NCBI GenBank assembly: GCA_003135595.1
Contig: PLCI01000136.1
Span: forward strand, 173 to 6,685
DNA length: 6,513 bases
Source of the DNA: Acidimicrobiaceae bacterium
Lineage (GTDB): Bacteria; Actinomycetota; Acidimicrobiia; Acidimicrobiales; RAAP-2
Direction of reading: 5' to 3'
Shown: one piece after another, positions 1 through 6,513 of the stretch
How positions within the stretch are numbered: the stretch's first letter is position 1
Layout of the letters: each line of letters begins with the position of its first letter
Notes under the pieces: model-generated
Databases searched by the model: none
What the model was told of the DNA's origin: nothing
The model's input: the letters and a program-made list of their open reading frames with translations, nothing else
Made by a program: the position numbers and the translations under genes

Positions 1-653
1 GCGAGCCCGACGCTGAGCACGCCGGCATCTGAGAGCTCGCGCAGCGCGCTGGGGATGCCGGCGACCGCGGCGAAGTCGAGACGCTCGATCGCGCCCGAGG
101 CGGTCTTCGTCACCGCCGGGGTCAGTCGCGCCGAGCGGTGCCGCGGGAGCACGACCCCTGTCACACCGGCGCACTCCGCGCTGCGCAGCAGCGCCCCGAG
201 GTTGCGCGGGTCAGTGACGCCGTCACAGACGACCAGGAATGCAGCCGCGCCGTCGGCACCGGCACAGAGGTCGTCGAGACTCGACGTCGGCACGGGGTCG
301 CAGAGCGCGTAGACGCCCTGGTTGCCCTCGGTCCTCGCCTCTCGGTCGAGCCGAGCGCGCGACACGTACACGACGGGCACGCGCCGGTCGCGGGCCGCGG
401 ACTCGATCGCGTCCAGCAGCTCGGAGGACTCCTGTGCCTCGGAGATGACGACGCGTCGCGCCCGCCGGCGGCCCGCGTTGAGCAGCTCGAGGACCGCGCG
501 GCGCCCTTCGACCTGGTCGCCGCCGAGTCCCTCGTCGCGTCGCGGGGATCGCGCCGCGGCACGAGTCGCGCCGCGCTCCGGCGCGCGGCGCGGCGGCCTT
601 CCGGTGGGCGGGACCGCGCCCCGGGGCGGGCGTCGACGCGGCGCGGCGCTCAT
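1..653 (-). CDS. rlmB: RlmB/TrmH-family (SpoU) RNA 2'-O-ribose methyltransferase, C-terminus cut by window edge
   Basis: Probable SAM-dependent 2'-O-methyltransferase acting on 23S rRNA (G2251-type, RlmB) or a close TrmH-family relative. Read on the minus strand from ATG at 653, 217 codons are visible and the frame is open at the left edge. Residues 1-45 are an Arg/Pro/Ala-rich tail, probably disordered. Residues 46-120 match the L30e-like substrate-binding domain (EGRRAVLELLNAG at 49-61; NQGVYA at 111-116, where many relatives have HQG). Residues about 138-217 begin the SPOUT fold, with SpoU motif 1 at 148-160 (DPRNLGALLRSAE; Asn151 and Arg157 are the expected catalytic/structural residues) and VTKTASGAIERL at 181-192. 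Motifs 2 and 3, which form the knotted SAM site, lie outside the window. The start overlaps the ispF stop as ATGA and has GAGG seven bases upstream (661-664), so translation is probably coupled to ispF. The family call is firm; the exact target nucleotide is not. Confidence 0.9.
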   Translation of the reverse strand, partial: MSAAPRRRPPRGAVPPTGRPPRRAPERGATRAAARSPRRDEGLGGDQVEGRRAVLELLNAGRRRARRVVISEAQESSELLDAIESAARDRRVPVVYVSRARLDREARTEGNQGVYALCDPVPTSSLDDLCAGADGAAAFLVVCDGVTDPRNLGALLRSAECAGVTGVVLPRHRSARLTPAVTKTASGAIERLDFAAVAGIPSALRELSDAGVLSVGL

Positions 654-1129
654 GTCGGCGCCTCGTCCACGAGCAGCACGACGGCCATAGCCGAGATGCC
701 CTCGCCGCGCCCGATCGCGCCGAGGCCCTCGGCCGTGGTCGCCTTGACCGACACCGGCCCTCCAAGCACCTCTGAGAGGGTGCTCCCCATCGCCTCGAGG
801 TGCCCGGCGAGCCGCGGTCGCTCCGCGGTGACGGTGACGTCCGCGTTGCCGACCGCCCACCCGGCGTCGCGAGCCAGCTCCCGGCACCGCTGCAGGAGGG
901 CGAGGGACGACACGCCCGTCGTCGTCGGGTCGTCGTCGGGGAAGTGGCGACCGAGGTCGCCGAGCCCAGCGGCACCGAGAACCGCGTCGCACACCGCGTG
1001 CGTCACGACGTCGGCGTCGGAGTGACCCTCGAGCCCCACGTGACCGGGCACCTCCACGCCGCCCAGCACGAGGCGCCGGCCCGCGTCCTCGGCGAAGCGG
1101 TGTGCGTCGCTGCCGAGGCCGATCCTCAC
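650..1129 (-). CDS. ispF: 2-C-methyl-D-erythritol 2,4-cyclodiphosphate synthase (IspF)
   Basis: Catalyses step 5 of the cytosolic MEP isoprenoid pathway: CDP-ME 2-phosphate is cyclised to MEcPP with release of CMP. The protein is 159 aa, the normal IspF length. Metal ligands are visible as Asp8 and His10 (GSDAHRF, 6-12) and His44 (THAVCD, 43-48). The HSDADV loop is at 36-41. The C-terminal family signature is at 129-145 (KATTAEGLGAIGRGEGI; Thr131-Thr132 and Glu134 lie in the cytidine-binding segment). Residues 62-67 (HFPDDD) match the usual substrate loop. Members of this family work as homotrimers with the active site between subunits. The start is GTG at 1129, overlapping the ispD stop as GTGA, with a GGAGG ribosome site four bases upstream. 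ispD directly upstream and the same-strand rlmB downstream indicate one operon. It appears complete and unaltered. Confidence 0.97.
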   Translation of the reverse strand: MRIGLGSDAHRFAEDAGRRLVLGGVEVPGHVGLEGHSDADVVTHAVCDAVLGAAGLGDLGRHFPDDDPTTTGVSSLALLQRCRELARDAGWAVGNADVTVTAERPRLAGHLEAMGSTLSEVLGGPVSVKATTAEGLGAIGRGEGISAMAVVLLVDEAPT

Positions 1130-1770
1130 GACTCCTCCACCGACGCGAGCATCGACACGAGGTCGTCGCGCGTCGTCAGCTTGCGATTGCTCGGCTCACC
1201 GGGCACGACGACCACCCTGCCGCCGATCGACTCGACGAGCGACGCGTCATCCGTCGCGTCGCGCGCCTCTCGATGGGCGCGTCGAAGCACCTCGGCGACG
1301 AATGCCTGCGGGGTCTGGACCGCGACCAGCGTCGAGCGATCGAGGGTCTCGGCGACGACCGGATCGTCGGGGCCTGTCACGCGCTTGACGGTGTCGGCGA
1401 TCGCGAGCCCCGGCACCGCGCCGTCGACGGCGGCATCGTCCAGCGCCGCGACGACGGCACAGAAGAGTGCCGGGGAGGCCAGGGGCCGAGCGGCGTCGTG
1501 GACCACGACGACGCGCACTGGCGCGTCGATGGCCGCGAGCCCCGCGCGCACCGAGGCGGCGCGCGACGGTCCGCCGGCAACGACCACGTCCGCGCCGTGG
1601 CCCTCGGCGATCGAGTCGGGCGGCACGACGATGACGACGAGCTCGGCGATCGACCGTGCGGCGTCCACTGACCTCGCCGCCACCGAGCGTCCCGCGAGGT
1701 CGCAGAACTGCTTGCGCGAGCCGTATCGCTCACCCTCGCCTGCCGCGACGACGATCGCCGCGACGTCCAC
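1126..1770 (-). CDS. ispD: 2-C-methyl-D-erythritol 4-phosphate cytidylyltransferase (IspD)
   Basis: Step 3 of the MEP pathway: transfers CMP from CTP to MEP to give CDP-ME. At 214 aa it is slightly shorter than E. coli IspD. The nucleotide-binding N-terminus AAGEGERYGSRKQF (9-22) supplies Arg15 and Lys20, equivalent by family alignment to E. coli Arg20 and Lys27. GGPSRAASVRAGL (66-78) and VHDAARPL (90-97, Asp92) are the classic CTP/metal segments. ADTVKRV (125-131), Arg145 in LDRSTL, TPQAF (153-157), TDDASLVE (173-180) and SNRKLTT (194-200, Lys197) complete the active-site set. The start is GTG at 1770, two bases after the carD stop; I see no good Shine-Dalgarno there, so translation probably depends on ribosomes finishing carD. 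The final codons encode the ribosome site for ispF. No key residue is missing. Confidence 0.96.
   Translation of the reverse strand: MDVAAIVVAAGEGERYGSRKQFCDLAGRSVAARSVDAARSIAELVVIVVPPDSIAEGHGADVVVAGGPSRAASVRAGLAAIDAPVRVVVVHDAARPLASPALFCAVVAALDDAAVDGAVPGLAIADTVKRVTGPDDPVVAETLDRSTLVAVQTPQAFVAEVLRRAHREARDATDDASLVESIGGRVVVVPGEPSNRKLTTRDDLVSMLASVEES
1134..1138 (-). promoter_or_regulatory. Ribosome binding site of ispF inside the ispD 3' end
   Basis: The minus strand reads GGAGG four bases before the GTG at 1129. It is encoded by the last ispD codons (Val-Glu-Glu-Ser). This strong site supports the GTG start and the four-base overlap with ispD. Confidence 0.75.
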
Positions 1771-1772
1771 GA

Positions 1773-2258
1773 CTAGGGCAGGACGGAGGCCAGCCGCTCC
1801 TCAGCGGTCGGCTCGTCGACGTTGAGCGCGAAGGTGAGCTCCGAGACGAGGATCTGCCGAGCCCTCGTCAGCATGCGCTTCTCGCCGGCCGAGAGCCCCT
1901 TGTCCTTGTCGCGGATCGAGAGGTTCCGCACGACCTCGGCGACCTGGTAGATGTCGCCGCTGCGGAGCTTCTCGGAGTGGTTCTTGAACCGGCGCGACCA
2001 GTTGGTGGGCATCCTCGCCTCCTTCTTGCGCAGCACGGCGAAGACCTCCTCCACCTCCTCGTCGTTGATGACGTCGCGGAGCCCGACGACGTCGGTGTTG
2101 TCGATGGGGACCATGAGCACGAGGTCCGAGTAGGCAACGCGGAGCTTGAGGTAGTCCTGCTTCTTGCCGAACGCTTCTCGCTTCTCGATCTTCTCGACGA
2201 TGCAGGCCCCATGGTGGGGATAGACGACCTTGTCGCCCTTCTTGAACTTGCGGGTCAT
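1773..2258 (-). CDS. carD: CarD family RNA polymerase-binding transcription regulator
   Basis: CarD binds the RNA polymerase beta subunit and DNA at the upstream edge of the transcription bubble and stabilises open complexes, notably at rRNA promoters in mycobacteria. The 161-aa length agrees with M. tuberculosis CarD (162 aa). The N-terminal Tudor-like RNAP-interaction domain (about 1-55) carries GDKVVYPHHGACIVEKIE (8-25) and MVPIDN (49-54). The helical DNA-binding domain follows, with PTNWSRRFK (84-92; Trp87 corresponds to the mycobacterial DNA-wedging Trp85), VAEVVRNL (106-113), and GLSAGEKRML (121-130). The start is ATG at 2258, with AGGAAGG at 2270-2276. The same frame stays open a further 119 codons upstream, but that extension has no CarD similarity and no supported start. 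It heads the carD-ispD-ispF-rlmB block. One oddity is Met49 where my alignment to the mycobacterial protein expects Arg47. Confidence 0.96.
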   Translation of the reverse strand: MTRKFKKGDKVVYPHHGACIVEKIEKREAFGKKQDYLKLRVAYSDLVLMVPIDNTDVVGLRDVINDEEVEEVFAVLRKKEARMPTNWSRRFKNHSEKLRSGDIYQVAEVVRNLSIRDKDKGLSAGEKRMLTRARQILVSELTFALNVDEPTAEERLASVLP

Positions 2259-2269
2259 TGCGGCGTGTG

Positions 2270-2276
2270 CCTTCCT
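2270..2276 (-). promoter_or_regulatory. Ribosome binding site of carD
   Basis: The minus strand reads AGGAAGG 11 bases upstream of the ATG at 2258. The spacing is longer than ideal, but this is the only purine-rich site near the start that gives a protein of normal CarD length. Confidence 0.55.
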
Positions 2277-2321
2277 GAGCCGGGACGCAGCGGGCCACCG
2301 ACTGGCTTGAGGGGACCCTCC

Positions 2322-2327
2322 ATTGTA
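2322..2327 (-). promoter_or_regulatory. Probable -10 element for the carD operon
   Basis: The minus strand reads TACAAT, five of six bases of the sigma-70 consensus, in a GC-rich setting where such a hexamer stands out. It would start transcription near 2315 and give a leader of roughly 55-60 nt before carD. I find no convincing -35 hexamer 16-19 bp upstream, and no TGn extended -10. Actinobacterial housekeeping promoters often have a weak -35, so this is plausible but unproven. Confidence 0.45.
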
Positions 2328-2351
2328 CCCGCTGGTTCGTGAAGTCCTGCG

Positions 2352-2385
2352 TGCCTCGCGCGACGCGCGGCGCGACGGCGAGGCA
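2352..2385. repeat. Inverted repeat in the carD / secreted-protein divergent intergenic region
   Basis: Arms TGCCTCGC (2352-2359) and GCGAGGCA (2378-2385) are perfect 8-bp reverse complements separated by 18 bp. The spacer itself starts and ends with the direct repeat GCGACG (2360-2365 and 2372-2377). It sits just upstream of the putative carD -10 and upstream of the rightward gene, so it could be an operator or form a hairpin. There is no T-tract for a terminator. In such GC-rich DNA an arm of this length can arise by chance. Confidence 0.4.
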
Positions 2386-2419
2386 ATGGTTTGCCAGATG
2401 CGACCTACGATTTCGCGCG

Positions 2420-2425
2420 AGGAGG
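2420..2425 (+). promoter_or_regulatory. Ribosome binding site choosing the start at 2431
   Basis: A full AGGAGG five bases before the ATG at 2431. It fixes the start of the rightward gene immediately before a signal peptide, over a TTG at 2323 that would add 36 residues with no supporting site. Confidence 0.8.
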
Positions 2426-2430
2426 CCGCG

Positions 2431-3438
2431 ATGCACGTCCACGCACGCCGAACGATCCCCCTGTCGGTGTCGTTGTCGCTGCTCGCGGCCGCCACATCCC
2501 TGGTCGCGGGCGCGTCGCTCGCCGCCGCGTCGCCGAAGTCGTCGATCCCGATGCAGCCCAAGGTGCTGGACGTCGGGCAGGTGCGCCTCCATGTGCCCGT
2601 GGGATGGACGGTCACCGTGGCCGAGAAGATCTGCGGGCACGGGACGTGCCGGCGCCAGTGCGCGCCCGGGTACGAGGCCCGCGTCTACGTCTCGAGGTTC
2701 GCGCCCCTCCTGCGCTGCCCGCTCAACTTCCGCCGCAACTCCGTGTGGGTCGTGCCCACCTCGCAGACAGGCGCCACGACGCGCCAGACGAGCTCCTATG
2801 ACGGCACGACCGTGATCCTGACGATCCCGTCGAGCGGCGTGGCCCTCTACGGGTTCGGCAAGCTCGGCGTGCGAGCGGTCGACAGCGAGGAGCCATCCAC
2901 GCTGGCGCGACTCCTTTCTGCGCACCTCCCGGTCGCGGTGCCGAGCGGCTGGCACGCCATCACCGACGGGGTGCTCTCGGTCGAGGTGCCGAGGACGTGG
3001 CGGACCCACTTGCTCGCGGGTCCGAACGCGATCAACCCCGGTTCGTGCGGCGCCCCGTACTTCCCGCGTCCCACTGCGGTCGTCGGCTCCGGCACCGCGA
3101 TCGTCTTCTGCCCGTTCGTCACTGCGTCGGTGCGCGCCCAGTCACTGGCCACACCCGGCAACGGCGCGTGGCTCGTGGGGACGAAGTACGTCGCGCCGGG
3201 GACGCGCAAGCCGGGACCCTTCCGTCTCTTCGTCGAGTTCAGCCCGCCGGGCACGGCGGCGCGGTCACGCGCGATCAACGGGCTCGCCACGACGTTCACC
3301 TACGGGCTCGCGCCCAACGGCACGAACGCGGTCCTCGCCACGGTCAACGTCCGCGGGCATGCGCACTACCTCGTGCTCGGGCTTGGCCTGGCGCCTCTGA
3401 TCGCAGAGGAGATCCTGAGCTCGCTGCACGTGGCCTGA
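2431..3438 (+). CDS. Exported protein of unknown function with two copies of a cysteine-containing domain
   Basis: I do not recognise a named family. The product is 335 aa. Residues 1-33 look like a Sec signal peptide: Arg6-Arg7, hydrophobic 9-31, and an Ala-rich end (ASLAAAS, 28-34) with likely cleavage near 33. No lipobox Cys and no later membrane span are seen, so a secreted or cell-wall location is expected. The mature part seems to be a tandem duplication. Segment 49-59 (GQVRLHVPVGW) pairs with 180-190 (GVLSVEVPRTW); Cys77/Cys96 pair with Cys206/Cys227; DGTTVILTI (124-132) pairs with NGTNAVLATV (296-305); YGFG pairs with LGLG; and the ends LLSAHLPVA (161-169) and ILSSLHVA (328-335) pair. 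The second copy is about 40 residues longer in the middle. Two extra cysteines (68, 73) occur only in copy 1. The strand-rich, Gly/Pro-turn pattern suggests a beta fold with disulfides. It diverges from carD and converges on the next gene, so it is probably its own transcript; no clear promoter is visible. Confidence 0.8.
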   Translation: MHVHARRTIPLSVSLSLLAAATSLVAGASLAAASPKSSIPMQPKVLDVGQVRLHVPVGWTVTVAEKICGHGTCRRQCAPGYEARVYVSRFAPLLRCPLNFRRNSVWVVPTSQTGATTRQTSSYDGTTVILTIPSSGVALYGFGKLGVRAVDSEEPSTLARLLSAHLPVAVPSGWHAITDGVLSVEVPRTWRTHLLAGPNAINPGSCGAPYFPRPTAVVGSGTAIVFCPFVTASVRAQSLATPGNGAWLVGTKYVAPGTRKPGPFRLFVEFSPPGTAARSRAINGLATTFTYGLAPNGTNAVLATVNVRGHAHYLVLGLGLAPLIAEEILSSLHVA

Positions 3439-3447
3439 CGGCGTCGC

Positions 3448-4857
3448 TCAGGGAACCGCGACCAGCGTCACCGCGTTCGAGTAGCCGTACTCGTAGTACC
3501 CCGGCCGCTGGTTGAGGACCGCTCGATAGGTTCGCGTCACACCGGGCACCGAGAACGCGAACGTCCCCATCGCGGACTCGTGCGACGTCTTCTGCGGGTA
3601 CCACCTGCCCGCGTGCAGGTACTCAAGCGTCACGACGAGTCCGACGAGGTGCGGCGCAGCGGTCCCGTGGATCGCGACCGAGTGCCCAGCCTTCACCCGA
3701 TGCGCGGCGAGCGTGATGTGGACGCTCTGTCGGTTGAGGATCGGCTGGGCCTTGAGGGGCGCGCCGTCGTTCTCGAACAGGAGGCCCGCGCCGGTCGGGC
3801 CGAGCACGGGGGCGAGGGAGGAGGCGAAGATCGCGGACCCGAACTGGACGAGCGGCGTCCAGTGCACGCCGTCGCGCGTCGCCTCGGTGAACACGTCGTA
3901 GCCGTAGCGTCGTCCCTCGAAGAACACGTGGACAGTCCCGCCGACGTCCTGCATCGTGAAGTAGCCGTCGTCGCCCTCCTTCGTGTCCGGGACCCTGTGT
4001 CCCGGGCCGAATGTCTTGGACGCCGCGTTGAAGAAGCGAAGGCGCTCACCACCCGTGATCGAACCACCCGGGTCGGTGAGCAGGGCGTTGCCGGAGATCG
4101 CGGTCGTGAGTTCGTTGGCGAACGTCCCGACGCTGGTGTACGCGCCCGAGGAGCTGAAGTCGCTCGCGCTCGGCGCGAACGCGACATGTGTGTTGGTCGT
4201 GTCGTCGCTCGCGACGAGCACGCCGCCGTTGTAGGTCGTCAACGACGTGTCACTGCCTGCGCTTCCGTTGACGGTCGCGAACGCCGTGACGGGGGATCCC
4301 GGGTGCGGCACGAACGCCTGGACCTGGGTGCCCGCCTGGCCGTAGGTGGCAACGACGAGCTGGCCGCCCACCTCGGTGCCCGCCCCGATGCTCGAGAGGT
4401 TGCCCGCCTCAACCAAGACGGAGAAGGTCTTGGCGTCATTGGTGCTGTTGAAAGTGACGGCGGTGTCGGCGCCGATGGTGCAGCAGTCGATCGCGACCAC
4501 CGACACGTTCGTCCCACCCGTCGCGAGCACCTCGGTCGTCCCGAAGAAGGTGTCCCCCGCATGGGCCTGCAGCGTCGCCCTTGACGCGCAGGTCCGGCCA
4601 CCGGGGTGCAGCACGCACACGCCGATCGTGGTTGCGCTCTTCGACGCTGCGGCAAGCACCAGCTCGCCGTTGGGCAGCACGGTCCCGGTCCCGAGCCCGC
4701 CAACAGTGCCGGTCGTGAACTGGGTGAGCTCGGGCTGCGGGTCGCCGACGACGCCCGCGGCTCCGGCCGGCACCAGCATGCCGACAGTTACCAGCGCAGC
4801 CGTCAGAGTCGTAAGAAGTGCAGCGCGCGCTCTCTTCGTCCGAAAGTGCCGGCCCAT
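3448..4857 (-). CDS. Secreted protein: predicted beta-propeller with C-terminal Ig-like domain, function unknown
   Basis: 469 aa, not assignable to a named protein. A Sec signal peptide is clear: basic 3-11 (RHFRTKRAR), hydrophobic 12-30, AGAAG at 31-35 with cleavage near 34. Residues about 53-374 fall into seven similar units of roughly 30-47 residues, each a Gly-rich turn, a hydrophobic strand, a loop and an outer strand: near 53-98, 104-150, 158-196, 203-245, 250-289, 298-338 and 344-374. The last lacks an outer strand, and ELTQFTTG (43-50) could supply it as propeller closure. Unit 6 contains the Asp-box-like TRDGVHW (327-333) and unit 2 a degenerate STNDAKTF (138-145). Glycosidase residues cannot be identified. 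Residues 378-469 resemble the Ig-like domains common on actinobacterial exoproteins (VKAGHSVAIHG, GRWYPQKT, TYRAVL, SNAVTLVAV). Cysteines are at 81, 90 and adjacent 125-126. The start has GAGG five bases upstream; an upstream GTG/ATG would bury the signal peptide. Confidence 0.8.
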   Translation of the reverse strand: MGRHFRTKRARAALLTTLTAALVTVGMLVPAGAAGVVGDPQPELTQFTTGTVGGLGTGTVLPNGELVLAAASKSATTIGVCVLHPGGRTCASRATLQAHAGDTFFGTTEVLATGGTNVSVVAIDCCTIGADTAVTFNSTNDAKTFSVLVEAGNLSSIGAGTEVGGQLVVATYGQAGTQVQAFVPHPGSPVTAFATVNGSAGSDTSLTTYNGGVLVASDDTTNTHVAFAPSASDFSSSGAYTSVGTFANELTTAISGNALLTDPGGSITGGERLRFFNAASKTFGPGHRVPDTKEGDDGYFTMQDVGGTVHVFFEGRRYGYDVFTEATRDGVHWTPLVQFGSAIFASSLAPVLGPTGAGLLFENDGAPLKAQPILNRQSVHITLAAHRVKAGHSVAIHGTAAPHLVGLVVTLEYLHAGRWYPQKTSHESAMGTFAFSVPGVTRTYRAVLNQRPGYYEYGYSNAVTLVAVP

Positions 4858-4862
4858 GGTGA

Positions 4863-4866
4863 CCTC
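4863..4866 (-). promoter_or_regulatory. Ribosome binding site deciding the start at 4857
   Basis: The minus strand reads GAGG, then five bases, then ATG at 4857. It puts the start directly before a textbook signal peptide, whereas an earlier start near 4950 would lie upstream of the predicted promoter. Confidence 0.65.
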
Positions 4867-4898
4867 GATTCCTCGCGCCCAAGTGCGGCGCCCGGCCG

Positions 4899-4927
4899 AA
4901 CGTACTCCCGCGCCGGCCCGCTGCCAA
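4899..4927 (-). promoter_or_regulatory. Sigma-70-type promoter for the secreted propeller gene
   Basis: On the minus strand, TTGGCA (4922-4927, five of six to TTGACA) is followed after exactly 17 bp by TACGTT (4899-4904; T, A and final T of the -10 conserved). The predicted start is near 4892, leaving a leader of about 35 nt. This lets the gene be expressed independently of clpC. The -35 lies in a small hairpin (CCGCT-GCCA-AGCGG on the plus strand, 4918-4931), which could also be a weak end for the clpC transcript, although no T-tract follows. Confidence 0.55.
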
Positions 4928-4993
4928 GCGGCATCGAGCACGAGGCGCACAATTGTCGGGGGATGTCTACGGCGGCGGCCGCAACCGAGTTGG

Positions 4994-6513
<1,520 letters not shown>

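Noticed and set aside
138..1025. A 295-codon plus-strand frame across rlmB and ispF
   Set aside because: It is antisense to two well-supported enzymes with intact catalytic motifs and has only Arg/Ala/Ser-rich composition itself.
2406..2411. TACGAT as a -10 for the rightward secreted-protein gene
   Set aside because: There is no matching -35 at 16-18 bp (TTGCCA is only 9 bp away), and the resulting leader would barely include the ribosome site.
2259..2615. An N-terminal extension of CarD by up to 119 residues
   Set aside because: The frame stays open, but the extension has no CarD similarity, would run past the likely carD promoter into the divergent gene, and the 161-aa form matches the family length and has a ribosome site.
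1801..3009. A 402-codon minus-strand frame spanning carD and the plus-strand secreted gene
   Set aside because: It is out of frame with carD, Arg/Gly/His-rich without motifs, and overlaps two supported genes; a GC-driven shadow.
3580..4584. A 334-codon plus-strand frame
   Set aside because: It is antisense to the propeller gene and dominated by Arg/Val/Asp/Glu repeats, with no signal peptide, no recognisable domain and no ribosome site noted.
4858..4993. A clpC terminator after the stop codon
   Set aside because: Only short stems (CAAC-GTTG near the stop and a 5-bp stem at 4918-4931) are present, with no T-tract, so I do not call a terminator.

Overview
The window is GC-rich chromosomal DNA from an actinobacterium. 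The evidence is a CarD-type RNA polymerase-binding protein closely resembling mycobacterial CarD, an IspD/IspF pair directly behind it, an RlmB-like methyltransferase with an Arg/Pro-rich N-terminal tail, and a ClpC of the Mycobacterium ClpC1 type. The local order differs from the Mycobacterium and Streptomyces arrangement as I remember it. There is no cysS between ispF and rlmB, and no radA/disA on the clpC side of carD. This fits a more distant actinobacterial lineage such as Acidimicrobiia, but that placement is an inference.

Left part (1-2258, all minus strand): a tight leftward block carD > ispD > ispF > rlmB. The carD stop lies 2 bp before the ispD GTG. ispD and ispF overlap by four bases (GTGA), and so do ispF and rlmB (ATGA). 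The layout implies co-transcription and translational coupling of a transcription regulator, two consecutive-pathway enzymes of the MEP isoprenoid route (steps 3 and 5) and a 23S rRNA/tRNA 2'-O-methyltransferase. rlmB runs off the left edge.

Middle (2259-4993): a 172-bp divergent intergenic region holds a probable -10 element for carD and an 8-bp inverted repeat. Two unrecognised exported proteins follow, facing each other tail to tail with only 9 bp between their stop codons. The plus-strand one (335 aa) appears to be two copies of one domain, each with a retained cysteine pair. The minus-strand one (469 aa) reads as a secreted seven-bladed beta-propeller followed by an Ig-like C-terminal domain, and it has its own well-formed sigma-70-type promoter.

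Right part (4994-6513, minus strand): the C-terminal 505 residues of ClpC, the AAA+ unfoldase that feeds ClpP. They cover the end of the first ATPase module, the middle domain and the whole second ATPase module with its ClpP-docking loop. The gene starts beyond the right edge.

The housekeeping genes are ordinary. The less ordinary content is the pair of secreted proteins set between clpC and carD, plus residue-level oddities in ClpC and CarD. I see no defence system, mobile element, CRISPR array or RNA gene.
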